Source: 73-13 sp035555435 (GTDB lineage Bacteria; Actinomycetota; Actinomycetes; Actinomycetales; Microbacteriaceae). Taken from it: DNA of 64,000 bases. A model generated the notes under the pieces. The model was not told the origin of the DNA and ran no database searches. It saw only the letters and a program-made list of their open reading frames with translations. Positions 57,634 to 64,000 of the stretch are shown here, piece by piece. Position 1 is the first letter of the stretch. The number at the start of each line of letters is the position of its first letter. Where the stretch lies: NCBI GenBank assembly GCA_035555435.1, contig DATMGN010000019.1, positions 1 through 64,000 on the forward strand. Reading direction: 5' to 3'. The translations under genes were made by a program, and so were the position numbers.

Positions 57634-58403
57634 CCGACGTACTCCGGTCCCTCGCAGCCGGGCGCGAAAGCGCCCGGCTCGAGGCTCGGGGGGTCTCGAG
57701 GGCATACCACGGCGTTCAGGCGCTCCAAGAGATCGACCTTGACGTCCCACGCGGACGTGTGACTGGTCTCATCGGTGCGAACGGTGCCGGGAAGTCCACA
57801 CTCGTCAACATCATCAGCGGATACGACAGCCCGGACCACGGCGACGTGCAGATCGACGGACAGGCTCTCCCACGTGAACGAGCCGATCGTCGAACCCGGC
57901 GCGGCATCGCCCGCACATTCCAGCAAGGCCGGTTGTTCCCGAGACTCACAGTCCTCGAGAACGTCGAGGTCACGGCCTTGGCATGCGGGCTCGGCTACGC
58001 CGAAGCGCGCAGGCTGTCACTCGGACTCCTCGTAGAGCTCCAGCTCGAGGAGTGGGCGCTGCATGAGGCAGACCACCTGCCACACGGCGTCGAGCGGCGG
58101 CTTGGCGTGGCGCGCGCGCTCGCCACTCGCCCAACGTGGGTGCTTTTCGATGAGCCTGCAGCGGGTCTCAACGACGGCGAGGCCGAGCACTTCCGCGGGA
58201 CGATGCGTGCCCTTGCTGAGAGCGGCATGGGCGTGTTGCTGATCGATCACAACATGCCGCTCGTGTTCGGAAGCAGCGACCACATCTTCGTGCTCGGCGC
58301 CGGTCAGAACGTCGTCGACGGCAGCCCTGACGCGATTCGGCACGATCCGAGGCTGGCGAGCTCGTACCTGGGTAGCGCCGCCCAGGAAATGCCAGGGAGG
58401 TAG
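57630..58403 (+). CDS. Liv-type ABC transporter ATP-binding protein, LivG-like (island copy)
   Basis: The 257-residue ATPase has Walker A GANGAGKST at residues 49-57 and Walker B WVLFDEPAAGLND. The signature region reads LPHGVERRLGVARAL, in place of LSGGQ. LivG proteins often use LPYGQQRR here, so this is a further drift of that variant. The FQQGRLFPRLTVLENVEV and LIDHNMPLVF stretches support LivG identity. It uses a GTG start, translationally coupled to the binding-protein gene. Confidence 0.87.
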   Translation: MTDVLRSLAAGRESARLEARGVSRAYHGVQALQEIDLDVPRGRVTGLIGANGAGKSTLVNIISGYDSPDHGDVQIDGQALPRERADRRTRRGIARTFQQGRLFPRLTVLENVEVTALACGLGYAEARRLSLGLLVELQLEEWALHEADHLPHGVERRLGVARALATRPTWVLFDEPAAGLNDGEAEHFRGTMRALAESGMGVLLIDHNMPLVFGSSDHIFVLGAGQNVVDGSPDAIRHDPRLASSYLGSAAQEMPGR

Positions 58404-58406
58404 GAG

Positions 58407-59135
58407 ATGGAACTGCAGACTGCGCGCAGGGTTCTTACGGTGTCTGACCTCCGTGTGAGCTACCGAGGCATCCCAGCGGTGTCCGGCGTTTCGTTCCATG
58501 CGGACGCGGGAGAGCTGGTCGGGATCATCGGGCCGAACGGGGCCGGAAAGTCGTCCACATTGCTCGGCATCGTGAACGCAGTCCGCTCGCAGTCGACTGA
58601 GGTCCGGTTTGAAGAGACCGACCTCCGTCCACTCCCGCCGGAGCGAATCGCACGGACGGGGTTGGCGCTCGTCCCAGAAGGTCACCAAGTCTTTGGCCGC
58701 CTCTCGGTGCGCGACAACCTGCGGTTGGGCTCGGTCGCTCGGCGCCAGCCCGCGGACCTTGCCGCGGACCTCGAGTGGGTGTTCGAGCTGTTTCCAATCC
58801 TCGCCTCGTTCGCCAATCGCCCAGCCGAGCTGCTCTCGGGTGGCCAGCAACAGCAGCTCGCGATCGGTCGCGCGCTCCTTGCAGCACCGACGCTGCTCGC
58901 ACTCGACGAGCCGTCGCTCGGCCTGTCGCCGTCAGCCGTTGACATCGTGTTCGCGGCGATCGAGCAGATCTGCGCTCGGGGTACCGCGGTGTTACTCGTC
59001 GAACAGAGAGCCCAGCAGACCGTTGCTGCTGCCGCACGTACGTATGTTCTCAACGAAGGACGCATAACTATGACCCTCACGCCCGACGACGCGGACAACT
59101 CCGCGCTGCTCATGAAGGCGTATCTCGGATCGTGA
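58407..59135 (+). CDS. Liv-type ABC transporter ATP-binding protein, LivF-like (island copy)
   Basis: The 242-residue ATPase has Walker A GPNGAGKSS, signature LSGGQQQQ and Walker B LLALDEPSLGLSP, with the LivF-type LVEQRAQQTVAAA close to the end and VPEGHQVFGRLSVRDNL upstream. It begins 3 bases after the LivG-like gene, preceded by GGAGG. With that subunit it forms the ATPase pair of the island transporter. Confidence 0.9.
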   Translation: MELQTARRVLTVSDLRVSYRGIPAVSGVSFHADAGELVGIIGPNGAGKSSTLLGIVNAVRSQSTEVRFEETDLRPLPPERIARTGLALVPEGHQVFGRLSVRDNLRLGSVARRQPADLAADLEWVFELFPILASFANRPAELLSGGQQQQLAIGRALLAAPTLLALDEPSLGLSPSAVDIVFAAIEQICARGTAVLLVEQRAQQTVAAAARTYVLNEGRITMTLTPDDADNSALLMKAYLGS

Positions 59136-60016
59136 TGTCCTTCGTGCAATCGCTCGTCGATGCGATCTCCGCTGGTGCCGTCTACGCGCTGGCGGCACTC
59201 GGTATCGGCCTCGTCTTCGGGGTACTCCGCCTAGCGAACTTCGCCTACGGAGAGGTGATCACGGGCGCTGCGTTCACGCTCATCCTGCTGTGGCCGGTGT
59301 CGTGGCCCCTCGCTCTTGTCGCGTCCGTCGTTGTCGCAATTGCGCTGTCGCTCTTGATGGATCTCGTGGTGTTCCGGTGGATGCGTCAACAGTCCCCGGT
59401 CGTGCTGCTGGCCGCCAGCTTCGGGCTCAGCATCTTGCTCCAGCGTGCATACGAAGGACTGTTCGGTTCAAGCGTTCGCACCGCGGCCGTCGCGCCCGAA
59501 CTGACACGGTCGTTCGATCTTGGAGGGTTTCGGGTCAGCCTCCTCGCGTTCGTCGCGATCGTGCTTGCCGCGTGTCTCCTCGCGACGGTCAGCATCTTTC
59601 TCCGACGCTCGAGGATGGGCCTGCAGGTCCAGGCCGCCGCAATGGATTTCCGCGCCGCGCGCATCCTTGGTATTCGCTCCGGTGTGGTGATCGCCGTCAC
59701 GTTCGCCATCAGTGGCGTGCTCGCAGCGGCGGTCGCGTTCGTGCTCACAGCCCAGTCCGGAGCTGTCGAGCCAGCCTTCGGGGTTCAGGCGACCCTGTTC
59801 GGGTTGATCGGCGCGGTGATCGGCGGCTTGAACCGCATCGGCGGCGCGGTGATCGGCGGCTTCGCCGTCGGGTTCGCACTGTCCCTCCTGACCTCATGGC
59901 TGCCTCCCGAGCTCAACAGCTTCAGAGTCGCATTCGTCTACTTGCTCGTGATCGTCGTTCTCCTGATCGTCCCCAACGGCATCTTTGCCGGCCGAAATGC
60001 AAAGGGCCGCATATGA
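59132..60016 (+). CDS. Liv-type ABC transporter permease, LivH-like (island copy)
   Basis: The permease of about 293 residues has the LivH opening SFVQSLVDAISAGAVYALAA, then LRLANFAYGEVITGAAFTLI and GLIGAVIGGLNRIGGAVIGG. Eight or so helices are predicted. The frame opens at GTG 59132 overlapping the LivF-like stop, with ATG at 59135 equally possible. It has no N-terminal extra domain, unlike the core LivH at 10633. Overlaps the LivM-like gene by 4 bases. Confidence 0.9.
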   Translation: MMSFVQSLVDAISAGAVYALAALGIGLVFGVLRLANFAYGEVITGAAFTLILLWPVSWPLALVASVVVAIALSLLMDLVVFRWMRQQSPVVLLAASFGLSILLQRAYEGLFGSSVRTAAVAPELTRSFDLGGFRVSLLAFVAIVLAACLLATVSIFLRRSRMGLQVQAAAMDFRAARILGIRSGVVIAVTFAISGVLAAAVAFVLTAQSGAVEPAFGVQATLFGLIGAVIGGLNRIGGAVIGGFAVGFALSLLTSWLPPELNSFRVAFVYLLVIVVLLIVPNGIFAGRNAKGRI

Positions 60017-61080
60017 CTTCTTCGCGCCGGTTCCCGATCGGATGGGCAGCGCCCAGCTGGGCGCTCACCACTTGGACGCTCGTGGTCCCCCTCGCGGCGG
60101 TGTGGTTGTTCGCGTCAGTCATGAGTTCGCTTTCTGCGACGGCAGCGATCGACCTCGGCTACGCGCTGACCAACATGATCGTTGTCGTGGCGCTGTGGAC
60201 CTTCATCGGCAACAGCGGCGTCCTGTCCTTCGGGCACATCGCGTTCGTCGCGCTCGGAGCGTGGACGATGTCGCTCCTCACGGTCTCGCCGATGGTCAAG
60301 TCGTCCACGATGCCGGGCTTGTTCCCGTTCCTTGCGGAGGCATCACTCGATCCATTGACGGCCGTGCTCCTCGCTGCCCTCGTCGGGGGAGTCGCTGCGC
60401 TCGTCAGCGGCTTCGCGCTCATGCGGCTCAATGGCCTTGAGGCCGGGGTGGCCACGTTCGCACTCCTCATGGTGGTCGTCCAGGTGCTGACCTATGCGAG
60501 TCTCGTCGGTCCTAGGTCGGGACAGTCGATCACGGGGGTCCCGCGGGCGTTCGATCTGCAAGGCTTGCTGTGGTTGACGGTCGTCGTCATCGCAATCGCT
60601 TGGGCGTTCGGCCGGACTCGAAGCGCTCGCATGCTTCGAGCTTCGCGGGAGAACGTGCTCGCCGCGCCTGCGTCGGGTATCAAGGTCACCAGGCATCGCA
60701 TCATCGCGTTCACCGTTTCCGGAGCGCTCGCTGGCGTCGGGGGGGCCGTGTGGGCTCAGACGAATGGTGTCGTGCAGGCATCCCAATTTGGCCTCGACTT
60801 CACCTTCACCACGATCGCGATGCTCGTCATCGGTGGGATGTTCTCACTCTGGGGAGCGGTCCTCGGGACGATCGTGATCGCTACGCTGAGCCATTTCGTT
60901 GGTGTCCTCGAACAAGGCATCCACATCGCGGGGCTCGTTGTCACCGTGCCATCTGGGAGCCGGTTGGTCGTAGTTGCGGCATTCATGGTCGCGATCCTCA
61001 TACTCAGGCCGTCGGGCGTCACCGGAGGGCGCGAAGCAACCTGGCCTTGGCGCGCACGCGACCCTTTCCCTGTGAAGTAG
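60013..61080 (+). CDS. Liv-type ABC transporter permease, LivM-like (island copy)
   Basis: The 355-residue permease has about ten helices, with the LivM pattern NMIVVVALWTFIGNSGVLSFGHIAFVALGAW reduced here to its core SGVLSFGHIAFVALG, the coupling loop TRSARMLRASRENVLAAPASGI and the C-terminal ILRPSGVTGG. The ATG at 60013 overlaps the LivH-like stop; the longer frame from 59290 is a shadow. It ends the transporter operon, and a hairpin follows at 61126. Confidence 0.9.
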   Translation: MTSSRRFPIGWAAPSWALTTWTLVVPLAAVWLFASVMSSLSATAAIDLGYALTNMIVVVALWTFIGNSGVLSFGHIAFVALGAWTMSLLTVSPMVKSSTMPGLFPFLAEASLDPLTAVLLAALVGGVAALVSGFALMRLNGLEAGVATFALLMVVVQVLTYASLVGPRSGQSITGVPRAFDLQGLLWLTVVVIAIAWAFGRTRSARMLRASRENVLAAPASGIKVTRHRIIAFTVSGALAGVGGAVWAQTNGVVQASQFGLDFTFTTIAMLVIGGMFSLWGAVLGTIVIATLSHFVGVLEQGIHIAGLVVTVPSGSRLVVVAAFMVAILILRPSGVTGGREATWPWRARDPFPVK

Positions 61081-61125
61081 GGGACCGCGGCGCAGTGGAG
61101 AAGTCAGCGCAGTGCTCCGCGGCTC

Positions 61126-61146
61126 CGCGCCAAGGGCTTTGGCGCG
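61126..61146 (+). terminator. hairpin after the island transporter operon
   Basis: CGCGCCAA (61126-61133) pairs with TTGGCGCG (61139-61146); the right arm is also part of the 12-base palindrome TTGGCGCGCCAA (61139-61150). It lies 46 bases after the LivM-like stop and ahead of the AraC gene. Confidence 0.5.
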
Positions 61147-61329
61147 CCAATCGTGGTCGGCTGTCCTTTTGCACGCGCGTCGATAGCACGTATTGTGAAG
61201 CTACTGGCGCCGGCCAATGGAGGTCGCACCAGCAACGCCGACGCAACACGACTGAAACACCGTGTTGGAATACTGCACACGCAATCACTGTCCAGAGAGG
61301 GGACGTGGCGTGATTGCGAACGGAGACCA

Positions 61330-62331
61330 ATGAGCGCGATCGCGACAATGCCATTCGAGGCGTCGGACAGTCTTGGTGCCCGCAACGTCGTCTTGAAGAC
61401 GAACAACATTGACGAATTCGCTGGCACGTTGGCAAACCTCTACTACCCCGCGCGGTTCGAATATACGCAAACAGACGGCCCGTGCTCAAAGTCCTCGCTT
61501 CGTGCGGTGGCGTCGAAAGAGTCGGTCGTCGGAATCATGCGCACCGGTGGCGAGATCACGATCGAGCCTCGTCTGGCCGCAACGACGTACCACGTCAACA
61601 TTCCGATTGCGGGGCGCCTGTCGGCTAGTGCCGGCGCCGAGGATGTCGGGGCCGACCCCGACCACGCGGTCGTTCATTCAGCCGAACGACGGCACTATCT
61701 TGATTCTTGGGCCCGGGATACGCCGCTACTCAGCCTCAAGTTCGGCCGTGGGCTGGTCGAGGGCGAGCTCGAGAAGCTGACCGGCCGGTCGGTACTGAGC
61801 CCGATCGCGTTTGATCCGGTGTTCGACCTCTCATCGTCCCCCGAAGGTCGCTCGTGGAGGCGGATGGCGACATCGCTGGCACAGGAGCTGCATGAGCCTG
61901 GCAGCCTGTACGTGGATCCGATCGTCCACCGCGAGTACGTGCGTTCACTCGTGGTGGCGCTTCTCGTGGCACAATCCCACAGTTACAGCGACTGGCTGGC
62001 GTACGGGGACCGTCCGAACCCGCGGATGCTGCGTCGGGCGACAATGTACATCGAGGAACATTCTCGCGAGCCCCTCACGCTTGCTGACCTCGCTGAGATC
62101 GCCGGGTGCGGACCGCGCCGTCTTCAGGAGACGTTCCGTGACTACCTCAATGACACGCCGATGGGCTACCTCCGCCGGGTGCGGCTCCACGACGCGCGTG
62201 ATCTGATCCGAGATGAGGGAAGGCCGGTCACCGAGGCGGCCTACATCAGCGGCTTCACGCATCTGGGCCGGTTCGCGGCCGCGTACCGGCAACAGTTTGG
62301 AGAGTCTCCGTCCCAAACTGCTCGAGGCTGA
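61330..62331 (+). CDS. AraC family transcriptional regulator
   Basis: The 333-residue regulator has an N-terminal cupin-like sensing domain of the FeaR/AraC_binding_2 kind (TTYHVNIPIAGRLSASAG, AVVHSAERRHYLDSW). The C-terminal AraC DNA-binding domain (residues about 232-333) has both helix-turn-helices: PLTLADLAEIAGCGPRRLQE and PVTEAAYISGFTHLGRFAAAY, with GESPSQTARG at the end. It is likely the substrate-responsive activator of the island. CGGAGA precedes the ATG. A 249-base leader upstream suggests its own promoter. Confidence 0.9.
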   Translation: MSAIATMPFEASDSLGARNVVLKTNNIDEFAGTLANLYYPARFEYTQTDGPCSKSSLRAVASKESVVGIMRTGGEITIEPRLAATTYHVNIPIAGRLSASAGAEDVGADPDHAVVHSAERRHYLDSWARDTPLLSLKFGRGLVEGELEKLTGRSVLSPIAFDPVFDLSSSPEGRSWRRMATSLAQELHEPGSLYVDPIVHREYVRSLVVALLVAQSHSYSDWLAYGDRPNPRMLRRATMYIEEHSREPLTLADLAEIAGCGPRRLQETFRDYLNDTPMGYLRRVRLHDARDLIRDEGRPVTEAAYISGFTHLGRFAAAYRQQFGESPSQTARG

Positions 62332-62429
62332 GCCCCGCGGCCGAAACCCTACTGCGGTAAGTGGCCAGTCGCCTCGCACAGCGGATATTCCGGATTCCGT
62401 TGCCGTCATAACTTCGAAGGCGTCCCGCT

Positions 62430-62465
62430 GATGGGAGCCCTCCGGTGAGCAGGGGCACTCCCATC
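62430..62465 (+). promoter_or_regulatory. inverted repeat upstream of the first monooxygenase gene
   Basis: GATGGGAG (62430-62437) pairs with CTCCCATC (62458-62465), with a nested CCCT/AGGG stem inside. It ends 29 bases before the monooxygenase ATG. It may be a regulator site, an attenuator, or the AraC gene's terminator. Confidence 0.45.
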
Positions 62466-62493
62466 GGTATCAGTTATGAGACGGAGCCTTACG

Positions 62494-63678
62494 ATGACGA
62501 CTGCTGCCCCCGAAACCGCGGAGAACATCCTCGAGCGGGTTCGCGCACTCAAGCCTCTTCTGCGAGAGAATGCCGCTGAAAGCGAGAGTCAGCGACGGAT
62601 CGCGGACGCGAGTTTTGAGGCGCTTCTCGACGCAGGAGCCTTCTCGCTGTCCGTGCCGCACCGATTCGGTGGGCCCTCGCTCCCGCTGCGCTCCGTTATG
62701 GAGATTGTCGCGGAGATCGCGGAAGCAGACGCTGGTGCCGCGTGGGCAGTCAACCTGCTCAATGAGGGCGACTGGCTCGCGGGTCTGTTCCCCGACCAAG
62801 CGCAGAATGATGTCTTCGGCGGCAGCGTCCCGGCGCGTGTCGCGACGGTTCTCGCGCCGACTGGCACGGCCACCAAGGTCGACGGGGGCTGGCGTGTGTC
62901 GGGCGAGTGGCCGTACAGCTCGGGCTCGCTCCACGCGACCTGGGCGATCGTCGGGGTCGTGTTCCAGGACGCGGCTGGTGAGGTCGTCGACCAGGGCATT
63001 GTGATTCTCCCGAAGAGCGACTTCGAGATCCGCGACACGTGGTACGTCGCGGGCATGCGTGCGAGCGGTAGCAACACCGTGGTTGTCACCGACAAGTTCG
63101 TGCCGGACCACCGAAGAATGTCGACTGGCCCCGCCATCGAGGGCGACTATCCGGCTGTGGAGCGCGACGTGGCACACAACTCGGCGTTTGTGCCGCATCT
63201 CGGATTGGTGCTCGTTGGCCCGCTCCTTGGCGCGGCTCGCGGAGCGCTGCAGTACGTCATCGAGAAGTCGGCCACAAAGGGCGTCGCCTACACCTCGATT
63301 ACTCGTCAGGCCGACTCGGTCGCATTCCAACTCCTCGTCGCAGAGGCAGCCCAGCTTGTCGACACAGCGCACCTCCACGCATTCCGTGCTGCAGACGACA
63401 TTGACCGCGCCGCTGCGGCCGGCGAGTACCCCGAGTACCTCATACGCGCCCGCATCCGCGCCGACATCGGGACCGTCGCCCAGACGGTGCTTCGCGCGTT
63501 CGACGTGCTACTGACCGCGCACGGGGCCGGCAGCTTCGCGGACGTCAACCGCCTGCAGCGTCTTTGGCGAGATGCCGAAACGGCCTCGAGGCACGCCATC
63601 ATCCTGCCGACCGTCGGCCAGGAGCTCTATGGCAAGGCCCTCGTGGGCGCGGAGAACGATCTCACGCCTCTCGTCTGA
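62494..63678 (+). CDS. acyl-CoA-dehydrogenase-fold flavin-dependent monooxygenase (group D)
   Basis: The 394-residue protein has the acyl-CoA dehydrogenase fold: an N-terminal helical domain (ADASFEALLDAGAFSLSVPHRFGG), a middle beta domain with WRVSGEWPYSSGSLHATWAI, and a C-terminal helical bundle with RLWRDAETASRHAI. The YSSG and late RDAxTASxHA patterns are those of HsaA/DszC/HpaB-like two-component hydroxylases rather than true dehydrogenases; there is no catalytic glutamate evident. ATG at 62494 has GGAG 8 bases upstream. It would need a flavin reductase, which is not in the window. Confidence 0.82.
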   Translation: MTTAAPETAENILERVRALKPLLRENAAESESQRRIADASFEALLDAGAFSLSVPHRFGGPSLPLRSVMEIVAEIAEADAGAAWAVNLLNEGDWLAGLFPDQAQNDVFGGSVPARVATVLAPTGTATKVDGGWRVSGEWPYSSGSLHATWAIVGVVFQDAAGEVVDQGIVILPKSDFEIRDTWYVAGMRASGSNTVVVTDKFVPDHRRMSTGPAIEGDYPAVERDVAHNSAFVPHLGLVLVGPLLGAARGALQYVIEKSATKGVAYTSITRQADSVAFQLLVAEAAQLVDTAHLHAFRAADDIDRAAAAGEYPEYLIRARIRADIGTVAQTVLRAFDVLLTAHGAGSFADVNRLQRLWRDAETASRHAIILPTVGQELYGKALVGAENDLTPLV

Positions 63679-63684
63679 CGCACG

Positions 63685-63715
63685 GGGCCCGGGGGCGGCG
63701 TAGCCTCCTGGGCCC
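63685..63715. repeat. GC-rich hairpin between the two monooxygenase genes
   Basis: GGGCCC (63685-63690) and GGGCCC (63710-63715) pair and extend inward through GGGGG against CCTCCT with two G-U pairs. It could be an internal terminator or processing hairpin between the paralogues. Confidence 0.45.
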
Positions 63716-63783
63716 ACCCGCCTAGCCCGCACAGCCTCCGGCTCAGCATCCACGCTCGCGCCGCTGAAGGAATGGAGTGACCG

Positions 63784-64000
63784 ATGTCCAACACGATCCG
63801 TCCCGAGATCGCCGAGGTTGTCGCGCGGATCGATGACCTCCGCCCCTTGCTCATCGCATCCGGAACAGAAGCCGACCAGTTGCGGCGCATCCCGGAGTCG
63901 ACGTTCTCTGCGCTGGCTGACACCGGTGCGTTTTCCGTCTCGGCCCCGACTCGGTTTGGTGGCCTCGGAGCCAACACGCGGGAGGCGCATGCGGTTGCCC
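63784..64000 (+). CDS. second acyl-CoA-dehydrogenase-fold flavin monooxygenase, 3'-truncated by window edge
   Basis: The visible 72 residues (starting SNTIRPEIAEVVARIDDLRP) parallel the N-terminus of the preceding protein: LRRIPESTFSALADTGAFSVSAPTRFGG matches its QRRIADASFEALLDAGAFSLS row for row in cores such as DTGAFSVSAPTRFGG. Hence it is a tandem paralogue. GGAGTGA precedes the ATG. The rest lies beyond the window, so catalytic residues cannot be judged. Confidence 0.78.
   Translation, partial: MSNTIRPEIAEVVARIDDLRPLLIASGTEADQLRRIPESTFSALADTGAFSVSAPTRFGGLGANTREAHAVA

Noticed and set aside
61139..61150. TTGGCGCGCCAA palindrome as a regulator operator
   Set aside because: It shares its left half with the hairpin after the transporter operon and is a chance-prone GC palindrome; no second copy was found near island promoters.

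Overview
The window is high-GC actinobacterial DNA, most likely from the family Microbacteriaceae. The basis is the strong G/C third-position bias, many GTG starts and 4-base ATGA/GTGA gene overlaps, a monomeric isocitrate dehydrogenase, GuaB plus GuaB3, CIRCE/HAIR heat-shock operators, a ZTP riboswitch ahead of glyA-folD, and dispersed repeats (GGTCTCGATACGC...GCGTATCGAGACC and the TGAGCGAGCGCAGCGAGTCGA type) that are familiar from that family. The species cannot be named from the sequence alone.

Layout, 1-12 kb: the 3' part of deoC, an aldehyde dehydrogenase with a half-length non-catalytic partner, an SDR and a CPA2 antiporter; then tRNA-Arg(ACG), groES under two CIRCE operators, a RarD-type exporter, and a branched-chain amino-acid-type ABC transporter whose binding protein (+ strand) converges on livHMGF (- strand). 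12-24 kb: guaB, a secreted lipoprotein, sulfur genes (sulfurtransferase, cysK, PatB-like lyase), guaB3, glpD, SURF1, a DUF3817-like membrane protein and guaA. 23-32 kb: a sensor-kinase-like membrane protein, a Bax inhibitor-1 homologue, a zinc-ribbon protein, GDPD, pcrA/uvrD, and aguB-aguA for agmatine breakdown. 32-43 kb: an amidohydrolase and a succinate-semialdehyde dehydrogenase (- strand), sucCD, two membrane proteins, purN-purH, an alkyltransferase-like protein, a GNAT and a YwaF-like membrane protein. 43-54.5 kb: icd, hsp20 (with both HAIR and CIRCE sites), a three-gene flavin-based extracytoplasmic electron-transfer module (NqrB/RnfD-reductase fusion, ApbE, FMN-binding lipoprotein), a PEBP protein, an SGNH hydrolase, and ZTP riboswitch-glyA-folD followed by a 40-residue membrane peptide and an alpha/beta hydrolase.

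From about 54.5 kb to the end the base composition becomes visibly less GC-rich. After a gene-poor junction of about 330 bases comes what looks like an acquired catabolic island: RidA, an AiiA-like metallo-beta-lactamase-fold hydrolase, a complete second Liv-type ABC transporter (binding protein, two ATPases, two permeases), an AraC regulator and two tandem acyl-CoA-dehydrogenase-fold flavin monooxygenases, the second cut by the window edge. This reads as import, oxygenation, imine removal and lactone/ester opening of an unidentified small molecule.

Themes across the window: purine and one-carbon metabolism (guaB, guaB3, guaA, purN, purH, glyA, folD with a ZTP sensor); a possible agmatine-to-succinate route (aguA, aguB, SSADH, sucCD); heat-shock control; and at least three families of small inverted repeats, some lying inside coding sequence. 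No CRISPR array, prophage, insertion sequence or rRNA was seen.
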